Positions 15,464 to 24,043 of a stretch of 39,347 nucleotides of DNA are shown here, piece by piece (positions within the stretch are counted from its first letter, which is position 1; each line of letters starts with the position of its first letter). The stretch covers positions 1-39,347 of the forward strand of contig NZ_JAFBAR010000112.1 in NCBI RefSeq assembly GCF_019247635.1, read 5' to 3'. The notes under the pieces were generated by a model. It was not told the DNA's origin and searched no databases. It saw only the letters and a list, made by a program, of their open reading frames with translations. This stretch comes from Mycobacterium sp. GTDB lineage: Bacteria > Actinomycetota > Actinomycetes > Mycobacteriales > Mycobacteriaceae. A program made the position numbers and the translations under genes.

Positions 15464-15813
15464 CTATGCCGGCCGATAGATGGAGCCGCGCGCCTCGCGG
15501 GCCCACGGGATCCCGTCGGCCGCCGCGGCGCCCTGGCCGATCAACTGACGCTTGATGGTCTTGTGGCCCCACTCGGCCACCACAGCGTTGGAATGGAACA
15601 GCGGCATCGACACATAGCAGGTGTCCTCGCCGGTCAACGCAAAGCGCGCGGCGAGACCCTGTCCGGCCATCATCGCCATGAAGTGCGACACCTGGACCGC
15701 CCGGGCTCGCCACCGGTGCCGGAGGTGAAGAGCATCATGAACGTGTCCAGCGGCTCGACGCTTCGGTGTGGTTGCCACTCGGCGGGGGCGCCGACGACGA
15801 GGTTGGACCATAC
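15464..15813 (-). pseudogene. Decayed acyl-CoA synthetase (FadD17-like) with frameshift and large internal deletion
   Basis: The minus strand first reads APAEWQPHRSVEPLDTFMMLFTSGTGGEP, the ATP-binding signature of adenylate-forming ligases. It then continues in another frame as AVQVSHFMAMMAGQGLAARF, then CYVSMPLFHSNAVVAEWG. One base is missing in the signature loop near 15701 (expected PKAVQV). After AVVAEWG the sequence jumps straight to HKTIKRQLIGQGAAAADGIPW and REARGSIYRPA, which look like the extreme C-terminus of such a ligase, so about 300 residues are deleted. The N-terminal half is also missing upstream of about 15813. It cannot encode an active enzyme. It lies directly upstream of the thiolase-like operon and may once have been its activating ligase. 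Confidence 0.78.
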
Positions 15814-15940
15814 GCGTGTCCCCCTTTCGGTGCTCCGCTGGCGGCGAGTAACTACCACTAGCTTTACAGGTCGTCGTGAGGAATCCGACACCTGGTCACA
15901 ATCGGCCGCGGCGGAGACGATAAAGCGGCACCACCCTCCA

Positions 15941-15974
15941 TAATATTTAATAACTGAAACATTCAAATTATTAA
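15941..15974 (+). promoter_or_regulatory. AT-rich dyad upstream of idi2, candidate MarR (CrtR-like) operator
   Basis: TTAATAA at 15947-15953 and TTATTAA at 15968-15974 are exact inverted arms with a 14-nt spacer. Nested between them TGAA (15955-15958) and TTCA (15962-15965) are also inverted, half a base off centre. The 10-mer TAATATTTAA (15941-15950) recurs in the same orientation relative to the gene in front of crtE. It sits about 100 bases before the idi2 start in the only AT-rich part of 15814-16071; I see no gene in the rest of that stretch. Binding by the cluster's MarR protein is inference. Confidence 0.4.
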
Positions 15975-16071
15975 CTATCTGGTATGGTGGTACTACGCTA
16001 CCGTCCTATCGAGCTGGTCGAGGGTGGCGTGGCGCGACATCCGTTCCGAGCGACCAGGGGGTGATGTTTGC

Positions 16072-17115
16072 GTGCTGAGTGGCGGAGCGATAGCCACGCG
16101 CAAACGACGGCACATCGATGTCTGTCTCGATGGCGAGGTCGGCTATGTCGGTGTGACGAGCGGGCTCGAACGGTATCAGTTGCCCTACGACGCGTTAACC
16201 CAAACGCGTCTGGCCGATGTGGACTTGTCGACCGATTTTTTCGGCACTCGGCTTCGCGCGCCGGTGCTGATCGGCGCGATGACTGGCGGGGCCGAGCTGT
16301 CCGGAATTATCAACCGCAATCTCGCCATTGCCGCGCAGCGGCTCGGCATCGGCATGATGCTGGGTTCACAGCGAATCATGCTCGCCAGTGCAATGGGGAA
16401 GCGCGCCGCGGCCAGCTTCACCGTTCGCGATGTCGCACCCGATGTCCTGCTGTTCGGCAATATCGGATTGTCCCAGTTAACCAAGCCCGCGCTGCCTGAC
16501 ATCGCGGCAGCGCTGACCCGTGTCGGTGCGGACGCCCTTGCGGTGCACACGAATCCGTTACAGGAGGCGATGCAGCACGACGGGGACACCGACTTCTCGG
16601 GGTCGCTGGACCGGCTGCATGACGCCGCCGGCGAACTCGGCTTTCCAATCTTGATGAAGGAAGTGGGCCATGGCATCGGCGCCGCGGCCATCGCACGCCT
16701 GATCGAGTCGTCCACTGAGCTGCCCGTCGCGGGCATCGACGTGGCGGGGGCCGGCGGCACGTCGTGGTCGCGGGTCGAGCAGTTGGTGCGGTACGGCGAA
16801 GTGCGGTATCCCGATCTGGCCGACTGGGGCATACCGACCGCACGCGCGATCGTGGAGGTGCGCGAAGCACTCCCGGATATCCCGCTGGTCGCCTCCGGAG
16901 GTATCCGGACGGGCATGGACGCCGCCAAAGCCATCGCGCTGGGTGCCGATGTGGTGGCGATGGCTCGCCCCCTCCTGGCCGCAGCGATCGAATCCGCGGA
17001 TGCCGTAGTGGCTTCGATGCGGCGGTTCATCGAGGAACTCCGGGTCTGTCTGCACGGCTGCGGCGCCCCGGATTTGCCGGCTCTACGTGCCGGCGGACTG
17101 ACCCGCATATCGTAG
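16072..17115 (+). CDS. fni: Type 2 isopentenyl-diphosphate isomerase
   Basis: 347 residues of the FMN-dependent type 2 IPP isomerase family, interconverting IPP and DMAPP. Signature blocks: [10 protein letters not shown] near the start, [58 protein letters not shown] and [20 protein letters not shown] (FMN phosphate binding). The start was placed at the GTG at 16072, preceded by AGGGGGTGA; an upstream in-frame GTG at 16024 would add 16 residues of unlikely sequence. The glycosyltransferase gene follows after 11 bases. Since mycobacteria make both IPP and DMAPP by the MEP route, a dedicated isomerase here probably tunes supply to the crt genes. Confidence 0.92.
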   Translation: MLSGGAIATRKRRHIDVCLDGEVGYVGVTSGLERYQLPYDALTQTRLADVDLSTDFFGTRLRAPVLIGAMTGGAELSGIINRNLAIAAQRLGIGMMLGSQRIMLASAMGKRAAASFTVRDVAPDVLLFGNIGLSQLTKPALPDIAAALTRVGADALAVHTNPLQEAMQHDGDTDFSGSLDRLHDAAGELGFPILMKEVGHGIGAAAIARLIESSTELPVAGIDVAGAGGTSWSRVEQLVRYGEVRYPDLADWGIPTARAIVEVREALPDIPLVASGGIRTGMDAAKAIALGADVVAMARPLLAAAIESADAVVASMRRFIEELRVCLHGCGAPDLPALRAGGLTRIS

Positions 17116-17126
17116 AGAATCCAGCT

Positions 17127-18383
17127 GTGGCAACCATACTCGCGTACGGTTCGCCGTCGCTGGGCCATGTGTATCCCATGGGCGCCCTGCTCAGTCAGCT
17201 GGCCTGGCGCGGCCACGAGGTCCACGTGCGGACCATGTCGTCAGAGGTCGCGGTCATGCGGCAAGTGGGTGTACATGCGGAGCCGGTCGCTCCGCGGATC
17301 GAGGCGATCGCCAGTCAGGATTGGCTGGGGCGCAACGCATTAGATGTATTGAAGATGTCGATAGAGGTGCTGTGTCGGCGCGCGGTTTTTGAGGTCGAGG
17401 ACGCGCGTGGGGCCATCGAGGATGTCCGGCCCGACGCGGTCGTCGTGGATGCCAACTGCTGGGGCGCGATGTCGGCGGTGGATGCGGGGGATGTTCCGTG
17501 GGCGATCTTTTCACCCTTCACGCCCTACCTGCAGGCCCGCGACGTGCCGCCGTTCGGTCCCGGTCTCCGACCGCTGCCGGGTATGCGTGGCCGGATACGC
17601 GACCGAGTCATGCGGCGCTTTGTGGCACACCTTTTCGATCGGCCAGTGTTGCCGCGTATCAACGCGATTCGGGCCCAACTGGAAATACCTCCGGTCAACG
17701 CGGTAGACCAGTTGATCCGGCGGGCGCCGTTGCTGTTGGCCGTCGGGGGCGAACCGTTTGAGTATCCGTGCCGCGAATGGGCCGATTTCGTTCATTTCGT
17801 GGGCGCGTGCAGCTTCGAACCTCCCTCCGAGCCGATGCCCGCCTGGCTTGAGGGGATCGACCGGCCCGTCGTGCTGGTCAACACCTCGTCGATCAGACAG
17901 GCCGATCGGGCGCTGGCGGTAGCGGCGATGCAGGCACTGGCCGATGAGCCCCTCCACGTGGTCGTGACATTTCCCGCTGGCGTGCCCGCCGGCCTGCGTC
18001 CTACGCCGAACGCGACGGTGTGCCGCTTCGTACCACACGGGCCACTTTTGGATCGCGCTGTCTGCGCAATCACCCACGGCGGCATGGGCAGCACGGTCAG
18101 GGCGCTCGAGCGCGGCGTGCCCGTCTGCGCCGTCCCTTTCGCGCGTGACCAGCCAGAAGTCGCGCGGCGGGTCGAGGTGGCGGGGTGTGGCACCCGGCTG
18201 CCGGCGAAAAGGCTGACGGTCGGGCGGCTGAAGGCTGCGGTGTTGCGGGCGATAACGATGACGGACGGTGCGCGTCGGGTGGCCGAAGGTTTCGTTGCGA
18301 CGGGGGGCGTGCAGCGAGGCGCCGACCTCGTCGAGCAAGAGGTGTTGCGGTGCGGCATACAACCGGCGAGCCGTGACTGGTGA
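17127..18383 (+). CDS. GT1/MGT-type glycosyltransferase, probable carotenoid glycosylation
   Basis: 418 residues from a GTG at 17127, chosen because it starts the classical N-terminal strand (ATILAYGSPSLGHVYPMGALLSQLAWRGHEV) 11 bases after the isomerase stop. The C-terminal nucleotide-sugar binding motif is FVPHGPLLDRAVCAITHGG followed by GMGSTVRALERGVPVCAVPFARDQPEVA, equivalent to the HGG.G...E....G.P....P...DQ pattern of macrolide/zeaxanthin glycosyltransferases. There is no signal peptide. The neighbourhood makes a hydroxylated carotenoid the likely acceptor, as for CrtX. The donor sugar and acceptor position are not readable. It ends 8 bases before the convergent MarR gene. Confidence 0.85.
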   Translation: MATILAYGSPSLGHVYPMGALLSQLAWRGHEVHVRTMSSEVAVMRQVGVHAEPVAPRIEAIASQDWLGRNALDVLKMSIEVLCRRAVFEVEDARGAIEDVRPDAVVVDANCWGAMSAVDAGDVPWAIFSPFTPYLQARDVPPFGPGLRPLPGMRGRIRDRVMRRFVAHLFDRPVLPRINAIRAQLEIPPVNAVDQLIRRAPLLLAVGGEPFEYPCREWADFVHFVGACSFEPPSEPMPAWLEGIDRPVVLVNTSSIRQADRALAVAAMQALADEPLHVVVTFPAGVPAGLRPTPNATVCRFVPHGPLLDRAVCAITHGGMGSTVRALERGVPVCAVPFARDQPEVARRVEVAGCGTRLPAKRLTVGRLKAAVLRAITMTDGARRVAEGFVATGGVQRGADLVEQEVLRCGIQPASRDW

Positions 18384-18391
18384 ACTCGTGC

Positions 18392-18958
18392 CTACGCTCT
18401 GCGCCGTCGTGTCAACTTGGATTGCGCGCGTTCGGGCGCTTCCGCCGATGACGGCTCGGCGGGGGCGGTAGCCAGCTCGTCTTCGAAGCTGGACATTGCC
18501 GCGATCATCGCGCTGAACACCCGGTGCGCGGCGAACAGGTCATTGTCATCAAGCTCGTTCATCTGGAGATGCAGATGCGTGCCCAGCGAACTGAAGAACT
18601 CGCGCGCCAGCGCCATGCCGTTGTCGCCGTAGCGAAGCAGCCATTTGCGGCGATCCGCGGGATCGGGTTCACGCCGGATATGACCCGCGTCAATCATCCG
18701 ATCGACAAGATAGGTGATCGCCGCCTGCGACACGTCCATGCGCTTGCGTAATTGGGTAAGTGTCAGCGGCGTTTCGGCGGTTTCGGCGACCATGATGTGC
18801 AGCAGCGCATGAAAATCACTGGGACTAACTTGGTTTTGCCGCGCGAAGTGACGTCCGATGCGGTCTGATTGCGCTGTGATCGCCCGCATATCGGCTGAAA
18901 TTAACTTCTCCAGCTCTGCTCGACTTGCGGGCCGAGGGAGAGCACCACGCTGGGTCAC
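18392..18958 (-). CDS. MarR-family regulator of the carotenoid cluster
   Basis: 188 residues from a GTG at 18958. The winged helix spans about residues 45-115: SPSDFHALLHIMVAETA, then LTLTQLRKRMDVSQAAITYLVDRMIDAGHIRREPDPADRRKWLLR, with the DxRxxxxxL wing pattern typical of MarR (DPADRRKWLL). The tail is Ala/Pro/Arg-rich. It is the last gene of the minus-strand crt operon. In Corynebacterium glutamicum the MarR protein CrtR represses crtE and responds to isoprenoid diphosphates, so a similar feedback role is plausible. Operator candidates are the AT-rich dyads before idi2 and crtE. Confidence 0.85.
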   Translation of the reverse strand: MTQRGALPRPASRAELEKLISADMRAITAQSDRIGRHFARQNQVSPSDFHALLHIMVAETAETPLTLTQLRKRMDVSQAAITYLVDRMIDAGHIRREPDPADRRKWLLRYGDNGMALAREFFSSLGTHLHLQMNELDDNDLFAAHRVFSAMIAAMSSFEDELATAPAEPSSAEAPERAQSKLTRRRRA

Positions 18959-19227
18959 GTGCAGGCATCCTTATCCACGATGTGTCGACCACCGTATCGC
19001 CTGTCGCGAAGACGTGGGTGCCGACACGGCCGAAGACCCCACTTTCGTCCGCGTAGCGAGGGCGGCATCCCTGCCGCTGCAGGGAAGGCTGCCGCGTCCA
19101 ACATCCCTGCCGGGAGGCTACCGGTCATGGGAACGGCGAATATTGCCGCGGTCAGCATCGCGAGAACGGCGAGCGCACATACCCTTCGGGACGCGGTGAG
19201 AGCCAGGCGAGCGATTCTGGCTAGCAT
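18955..19227 (-). pseudogene. N-terminal fragment resembling an MmpL transporter
   Basis: 90 codons starting at an ATG (19227) with AAGGA 7 nt upstream, directly after the Rieske gene stop (25-bp gap). The first 40 residues, MLARIARLALTASRRVCALA and then VLAMLTAAIFAVPMTGSLPAG, have the basic start, first membrane helix and V..SL.AG end that open MmpL/RND transporters. After that the sequence loses any resemblance and turns Arg-rich, ending in the start of the MarR gene. The large rest of the protein is absent. It could instead be a genuine small secreted protein, but the match to the MmpL start and its operon position favour a remnant of a carotenoid-linked transporter. Confidence 0.5.
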
Positions 19228-19252
19228 GTCGCATCCTTCGGCTGATCGGTGG

Positions 19253-20227
19253 TTAATTCTGAGTGCGTGTCCGGTATCGGCGTTCGGCGTATTCCAGGTC
19301 GTCTCGCCACAGCTTCGTCGTCGCGTGCCGCATCAGCGGCGTGATCAACCCCGCGATGCGGAGGGATCGCTTGAACCAGGGGCGGTCAGAATGAGCGATG
19401 ACGGCTTCCGTGACGGCGGTGCGGGGCCGCCCGTCGGGCCCCAAAGCTATTGGTGTGGCATGGGTTTCGACAACGCTGCCGGAGCCTTCACCGTCGACGA
19501 TCTGCATCACGATGGTGCGCGCTTCCGGTGAACAGAATTTTGCGAGGGCGGGGGTCCCGAACCGGCCGACCCGGAACGTCACCTCAACCAGGAAATGATC
19601 GGCGTCCTCGGTGGGCGTCGAAAGCACGCTGAGCCGGGTGAAGGAGTAGGGATGAAACCAGGCGCCGTGCCAGGGATCAAGCCGATTGGCGATGATGTCC
19701 TGCGGTTCGCAAACGCCGACCATTTCGCTGACGGCGACCATCGTCGCGTCGGTAGGTCTGTCCGGAATCACCGGCTCTGCTAACGGGTGCTCGCCTCCGA
19801 CGCTGTCCAACCGCACCCATGCCAGCACTCCGTCGTCGTGGCTGGGCAACGGCTTCCAGCCGAGCTCGCACCGTGCTCCATCCAGAGTCAATCCGTGCCA
19901 TCGGCAGATCAGGTTGCCGCCGTGGACCTTTGCGGTGGCCAGGTCGGCGCCCAGATGCGGGCAACTGCGCGGCCCGACCCGCAACCCGTCTTGTCGATCG
20001 CGCCAGGCGACGAGCTCGACTCCGGCGACACATACGCCCATGGGCTCGTCGCTGCGTACCTGGCTGCTTGCACCCAGCACGTACCAGTTGCCAGTAGGCC
20101 TGCGCTGCGACCGGTCCAACGCGGCGTGGATGATAGCCGGATTCGCGTCGCGGTATGTTGGACGCTGATCGGCCCATGGTGTCCGCTCGATGACACGTAG
20201 CGGCCAGTTATTTGCCTGCTTTTTCAC
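19253..20227 (-). CDS. Rieske [2Fe-2S] oxygenase-like protein (DUF5914 type)
   Basis: 324 residues. The Rieske cluster motif is SCPHLGADLATAKVHGG with ICRWHGLTL, giving C-x-H and C-x2-H ligands. Downstream, NRLDPWHGAWFHPYSF carries histidines and an Asp that could take part in a mononuclear iron site, as in Rieske oxygenases. The remaining C-terminal region corresponds to what I recall as DUF5914, seen beside actinobacterial carotenoid genes. The start is the GTG at 20227, which overlaps the TGA of the CrtU-like gene (GTGA); longer in-frame starts would overlap that gene widely. In cyanobacterial synechoxanthin synthesis a Rieske protein (CruH) acts with the CrtU-like CruE, so oxidation of an aromatic ring methyl group is a reasonable inference. 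Confidence 0.85.
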   Translation of the reverse strand: MKKQANNWPLRVIERTPWADQRPTYRDANPAIIHAALDRSQRRPTGNWYVLGASSQVRSDEPMGVCVAGVELVAWRDRQDGLRVGPRSCPHLGADLATAKVHGGNLICRWHGLTLDGARCELGWKPLPSHDDGVLAWVRLDSVGGEHPLAEPVIPDRPTDATMVAVSEMVGVCEPQDIIANRLDPWHGAWFHPYSFTRLSVLSTPTEDADHFLVEVTFRVGRFGTPALAKFCSPEARTIVMQIVDGEGSGSVVETHATPIALGPDGRPRTAVTEAVIAHSDRPWFKRSLRIAGLITPLMRHATTKLWRDDLEYAERRYRTRTQN

Positions 20228-21747
20228 CGACGGCGCCGTCCGTCGCGGGACGCCAGCGTGCGCAGCAGCCGTGAGCGTCCGTGATTGGGAACCGTTTTCA
20301 GCGGGTGACCTGAGATGCCCCACTGCGTCAACAGGTGATTGGCGGCGGACCATCCGGTGGTTGCGGCACGTTCCATCAACGCCACCGGCAGGTCGATCCG
20401 GACTCCGTCACCGGCGAGTACCACCCCGGGTTGCGGAGTGGGGACGCCCGGTCGCCGAGCGTGTGAGCCCGGCTCGAACAGCGGGCAGTCGTCGCGGCAC
20501 AGTGTGCGTTCGAAGATCGCCTTCGCCGTGGTGGTTTCCGGGTAGAGCTCGTTCAGGCGCTTTACCGCCTGTTCGCGGGAGGGTGTGGATGTCTGTGCAT
20601 AAGAATGCAATTCGACTACGGAGCCACGATGAGCGCGTGTCCACCCGGCAGCTTCCCGCTCATAGCGCTCCAACACGCTGACGTTGTCCAGCGGCTCATG
20701 GCCGGCGGTGCCGAGAAACGCCGGCCGGTGCGAGGCCACTTCGCGGTCAAGCCACAATCGATGCACGGCGAACGGTGGTGCGGTGCGCAGCCGTTGAACT
20801 CTTGCCCGCCATAATTCATCACCCAAACAGGTCGAAGCGGCGACGATCCGCTGCAGCGCAGAGACTTCGGTTGCCAGCACCACGGCGTCGGCTTCCCGGT
20901 ATCCGTCGGAATCGGTGTGCACCCGAAACGTTTTGCGCGAGCCCGGGATGATCCGGAGGGCGTTCGTGCCAAGGCCGAACCGCACCTCACGCTCCTCCAG
21001 GTAACGCCGCAACGGCTCCCACAGGGCGGTGTCGTAGTTTGCGTTGGGAACGTCGAAGACGAGTCCTTCGCTGGAGCCGAGGAAGTAAATGTGAAACATC
21101 GTGGCCAACTCAGCGGCCGAAAGCTGCGTTGAATCGGCAAAGAAGCTGCGCGAGAATACCTCGAACGCGAGATGCCGCGCGGCCGCTGGGAACCGAATGT
21201 TTCGCAGGAAGGTCTCGGCGTCGATGTGGTCTAGGTGCTGATAAATCTGCGGAACCGATACCGCCGCAAGTGGGGCGGCGGCGCGGGCGTCCATGCGGGT
21301 CAGCTCGGCAAGCCGAAATGTCGGGCTGCGCAACGCGAACGCCAGAGCGTTCCACGGGGGTGTGCGTGGTAATCCGCGAAAGCTGTCTCGGCGTCCCGCG
21401 TTGTCGACCAGCGGATAGTCCTCCACGGCAGTGAGCATCCGTAGCTGCGGGTCAACTCGGCTCAGTAGGCTTCGCAGGTTGTAGTACTGCCGAAAGAACG
21501 CGTGGAACCCGCGATTCATCGCGAGGTCGGTGCCGTTGTGGGTTTCAGTCCAGCCGCCCACTCGTCCGCCGAGGTAAGCCTCGCGTTCGAGTACCTCGAC
21601 GGCCACGCCGCGTTCGGCCAGACCGGTCGCGGTGGCAAGTCCCGCGATGCCGCCGCCGACCACTACAACTCGCGGGCGCGACGACAGCGCGCCGGCATCC
21701 GGTAAACCGGTTGGCGCCGGGAGTTTTTGGTGGCGGCGGTCGATCAT
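20224..21747 (-). CDS. crtU: CrtU-like FAD-dependent carotenoid desaturase/methyl-migrating aromatase
   Basis: 507 residues from an ATG at 21747 that overlaps the methyltransferase TGA (ATGA). An ADP-binding beta-alpha-beta unit is near the start: VVVVGGGIAGLATATGLAERG, then EVLEREAYLGGRVGGW. The C-terminal FAD-binding signature GVVLAGDGVRIDLPVALMER with AATTGWSAANHLL resembles CrtU/isorenieratene synthase-type proteins more than phytoene desaturase. CrtU converts beta-rings to aromatic phi-rings by desaturation with methyl shift, giving leprotene/isorenieratene, pigments known from mycobacteria. The block GFHAFFRQYYNLRSLL also fits this family. A generic carotenoid oxidoreductase is the alternative. 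It is coupled upstream to the methyltransferase and downstream to the Rieske gene. Confidence 0.78.
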   Translation of the reverse strand: MIDRRHQKLPAPTGLPDAGALSSRPRVVVVGGGIAGLATATGLAERGVAVEVLEREAYLGGRVGGWTETHNGTDLAMNRGFHAFFRQYYNLRSLLSRVDPQLRMLTAVEDYPLVDNAGRRDSFRGLPRTPPWNALAFALRSPTFRLAELTRMDARAAAPLAAVSVPQIYQHLDHIDAETFLRNIRFPAAARHLAFEVFSRSFFADSTQLSAAELATMFHIYFLGSSEGLVFDVPNANYDTALWEPLRRYLEEREVRFGLGTNALRIIPGSRKTFRVHTDSDGYREADAVVLATEVSALQRIVAASTCLGDELWRARVQRLRTAPPFAVHRLWLDREVASHRPAFLGTAGHEPLDNVSVLERYEREAAGWTRAHRGSVVELHSYAQTSTPSREQAVKRLNELYPETTTAKAIFERTLCRDDCPLFEPGSHARRPGVPTPQPGVVLAGDGVRIDLPVALMERAATTGWSAANHLLTQWGISGHPLKTVPNHGRSRLLRTLASRDGRRRR

Positions 21748-22469
21748 TGCGGCGCGTGTGCGAGGAAGGTGTGCACGATGTTGGCTTCCCATCCGGGCAT
21801 CGTTTCGCTGTGCACCGCGGTGAAGCCGGCGTCGCGCAGACGGCGGCGGAACCGCGCCGCTCCGTCGAACCCGAGCACACTTCGCCATAGGTAGCGGTAC
21901 AGCGAGCTGTCTCGGGTGTGCCACCAACCAGCCGGGATGATGATTCCCCAGCAGACGGCGTGCCAGACCAGAGTGGCGGCACGCGAATCGCGCACCGAAT
22001 ATTCGTGGACCGCAAGGGTTCCGCCCGGGCGCAACAGGCTGCAGAACTGTCGTAGTTGCTTGTCTCGGTCGGTTAGATTGCGCACCAAATAGGCGGCCAG
22101 GATGCCGTCGAAGGGACCCGTTACGCCATGCTCGGCCAGCGTCTCGATCGGGCTGTGCACGAACCGTACCGACGGAAGCCATTGTTTTGCCCGTGCAACG
22201 GCGAGCATTCCCTGCGACGCATCCACGGCGACGATGTCGGCCTCCGGCGCGACATCGACGAGGGCGGCCGTCGATATGCCGGTACCGCAGCCGGCATCCA
22301 GTAGCCGTAGTCCCTTCCCGCCGTGCGGGATTCGCATCCGGCCGGTGGACGTCCGCAGGTTGGTGTGGTAGCCGGGGTTGGCGCCTACCAGCCGATCGTA
22401 AGCCGCCGCGCCCGCGTCGAAGACGCCCGTCAGGTCGTCGCTTTGCCAGCCGCGGTCATCGGCGTGCAC
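21744..22469 (-). CDS. Class I SAM-dependent methyltransferase in the crt operon
   Basis: 241 residues from a GTG at 22469 with GGGAG 7 nt upstream; it overlaps the crtYd stop by 14 nt. The SAM-binding motif I is LLDAGCGTGISTAALV (about residues 56-71), motif II includes DIVAVDASQGMLAVARAK, and LLRPGGTLAVHEYSV is the usual post-motif III, giving a UbiE/Coq5-like Rossmann methyltransferase. The C-terminal part has hydrophobic aromatic stretches (AVCWGIIIPAGWW), which may associate with membrane-bound substrates. It might methylate a hydroxylated carotenoid or a quinone-like product. The substrate is not readable; coupling to CrtU argues for a carotenoid. Confidence 0.82.
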   Translation of the reverse strand: MHADDRGWQSDDLTGVFDAGAAAYDRLVGANPGYHTNLRTSTGRMRIPHGGKGLRLLDAGCGTGISTAALVDVAPEADIVAVDASQGMLAVARAKQWLPSVRFVHSPIETLAEHGVTGPFDGILAAYLVRNLTDRDKQLRQFCSLLRPGGTLAVHEYSVRDSRAATLVWHAVCWGIIIPAGWWHTRDSSLYRYLWRSVLGFDGAARFRRRLRDAGFTAVHSETMPGWEANIVHTFLAHAPQ

Positions 22470-22767
22470 GTTGCTGCTCCCATCGCAGCAACACGGCGGT
22501 GACCAGTGCGAAGCCGAACAAGAAGTCTTCGATCGGAATGTCGAACGGGAAGCGCAGACCCGAAATCTGGTGAGCGTCGTAGCGTACGACGGGAGAGCTG
22601 AGCTTGGTCAGCCAGCCGTCCACGGGAATTTGGAAGCCCAGCACGATCAGCATCGACAGCCAGTAGGCTCCGCGCCGGAATAGGCCGGTGTGCAGGAAAC
22701 CCAATTCGACTGCGCAGACGGCCAAGACGGCCAGGATGGCCGGCACGGTATAACCCAATCCCGTCAT
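22456..22767 (-). CDS. crtYd: Lycopene cyclase subunit, CrtYd type
   Basis: 103 residues with three hydrophobic helices and the block PFDIPIEDFLFGFALV, where PIED is the conserved P-x-E-(E/D) motif of the heterodimeric lycopene cyclase family of actinobacteria. The ATG at 22767 overlaps the TGA of crtYc (ATGA), so the two subunits are translationally coupled; an ATG four codons earlier (22779) is less likely. With CrtYc it should form an integral-membrane enzyme that cyclises the psi-ends of lycopene to beta-rings. An intact pair suggests bicyclic beta-carotene as intermediate. Confidence 0.88.
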   Translation of the reverse strand: MTGLGYTVPAILAVLAVCAVELGFLHTGLFRRGAYWLSMLIVLGFQIPVDGWLTKLSSPVVRYDAHQISGLRFPFDIPIEDFLFGFALVTAVLLRWEQQRARR

Positions 22768-23084
22768 CGGCGAAGCCAATCAACAATGGTGCTGACCGCG
22801 TTGTAGGTCAACAGCGCGCACGCGGGAATCACGACGAAAAACAACGTCTCCTCGATCGGCACCCGAAGGGGAATGCTCAGGCCCACGATGTAGGCGTTGT
22901 TGTATGTCCATACGTGGGCGGCGATCGCGATCTCATCCCAGAGCAGGAACACCGCCGCGATTGGCAACACAGCGCGCAGCAGCCGCCGGGGCTGCCGATA
23001 GACGCCGGGACCGAGAATCTCGAGTGGCGCAGTGATCACCAGGCATGCGGCCAGGACGAGCAGGTATTGCCACGGGTCGGTCAC
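22764..23084 (-). CDS. crtYc: Lycopene cyclase subunit, CrtYc type
   Basis: 106 residues from a GTG at 23084 that overlaps the crtB TGA (GTGA). It is very hydrophobic with three predicted membrane spans (YLLVLAACLVITAPLEILG; LLRAVLPIAAVFLLWDEIAI; the C-terminal VVIPACALLTYNAV). The motif IPLRVPIEETLFFVVIP carries the P-x-E-E signature of lycopene cyclase half-subunits. Residues WDEIA and HVWTYN are typical of CrtYc/CrtYe proteins. It acts with CrtYd as a membrane heterodimer. Confidence 0.88.
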   Translation of the reverse strand: MTDPWQYLLVLAACLVITAPLEILGPGVYRQPRRLLRAVLPIAAVFLLWDEIAIAAHVWTYNNAYIVGLSIPLRVPIEETLFFVVIPACALLTYNAVSTIVDWLRR

Positions 23085-24043
23085 GCCGCACCTCGCTGCC
23101 AACGTTCGGATAGGAACGACGGGTGGGCCCGCACTCGCCACGCGCGAATGAGACCCGCGCCCCCAACCTGCAGCCGTCGGGTAGCGCCGACCGTATGGCG
23201 GCGGCCGAACACATTGAAACCACTGTCTTCGATTCGGTCCAGAATCTCCGAGTACAGCGTCAGCGCCGCGGCGACGCAGGGTCGCGAGCGTGGCGCCAGC
23301 AAGTCGACGCCCGACGCGGCGAATTTGTAGGTCTTGCGCGTTATGTCGTGTTGTTCCGCCAGCGCGTCGCGGACCCGTTGATCGGTGTGACGACTGCGAT
23401 GGCACCAGGTCAATAGATCGCGGTCGACACCGTGCGCGGCGAGCTCGTCGGCGGGCAGATAGATGCGGTTGCGCAGCAGATCCTCGTCGACGTCGCGCAG
23501 GAAATTGGTGAGTTGGAAAGCGCGTCCGAGCGCTTCGGCGTAGGGGGCGGCGTCGGCAGCCGGTCCGACGGTCTGAAGTATTGGAAGAAGCTGCAGCCCA
23601 ATTACTTCAGCCGAGCCGCGCATGTAAAGGTTGAGCGCGTCGCGGCTGGGATAGTCGGTGACTGTCAGGTCCATGCGCATGGAGTACAAAAAGTCTTCAA
23701 ACAATTCGGCAGCTATTTCGTACCGATGTGCAGTGTGGGCGACCGCGGCAAGCACGGGGTCGTCCCGGTAGTCGCCGCCGGCGAGGAACCGTTCGGCCAG
23801 CCGGTCGAGCCGTTCGGCCCGAGTTATGTTGTCCAGGTTCGGATCCAGATCATCGAGAATGTCGTCGGCGTAGCGAGCGAATCCGTACAGCGCATGGACT
23901 GGAGGTCGTTGGTCGGGCGCCAGTAGGCGGGTCGCCAGAAAGAAGGTGCGGCCGTGCGCGGCGTTGATCTCGCGGCATCGGCGATACGCGGCGCGCAGGT
24001 GCGGGCCGTCGATACCTGCGGCGTTCAGCTCGCTACGGATCAT
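23081..24043 (-). CDS. crtB: Phytoene synthase
   Basis: 320 residues of the trans-isoprenyl diphosphate synthase, head-to-head class. The first Asp-rich motif is YADDILDD (about residues 58-65). The second is in FQLTNFLRDVDEDLLRNRIY, preceded by RAFQLTN. The C-terminal YKFAASGVDLLAPRSRPCV is usual. The enzyme joins two GGPP molecules to phytoene. The ATG at 24043 overlaps the crtI TGA (ATGA). The length is normal for the family and all key acidic residues are in place. Confidence 0.93.
   Translation of the reverse strand: MIRSELNAAGIDGPHLRAAYRRCREINAAHGRTFFLATRLLAPDQRPPVHALYGFARYADDILDDLDPNLDNITRAERLDRLAERFLAGGDYRDDPVLAAVAHTAHRYEIAAELFEDFLYSMRMDLTVTDYPSRDALNLYMRGSAEVIGLQLLPILQTVGPAADAAPYAEALGRAFQLTNFLRDVDEDLLRNRIYLPADELAAHGVDRDLLTWCHRSRHTDQRVRDALAEQHDITRKTYKFAASGVDLLAPRSRPCVAAALTLYSEILDRIEDSGFNVFGRRHTVGATRRLQVGGAGLIRAWRVRAHPSFLSERWQRGAA

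Noticed and set aside
16764..17126. N-terminal extension of the glycosyltransferase ORF
   Set aside because: It overlaps the isomerase gene in another frame; the first glycosyltransferase strand begins at the GTG at 17127.
21748..22182. N-terminal extension of the CrtU-like ORF
   Set aside because: The extension lies inside the methyltransferase gene; the ATG at 21747 overlaps the methyltransferase stop, and the FAD-binding motif follows it closely.
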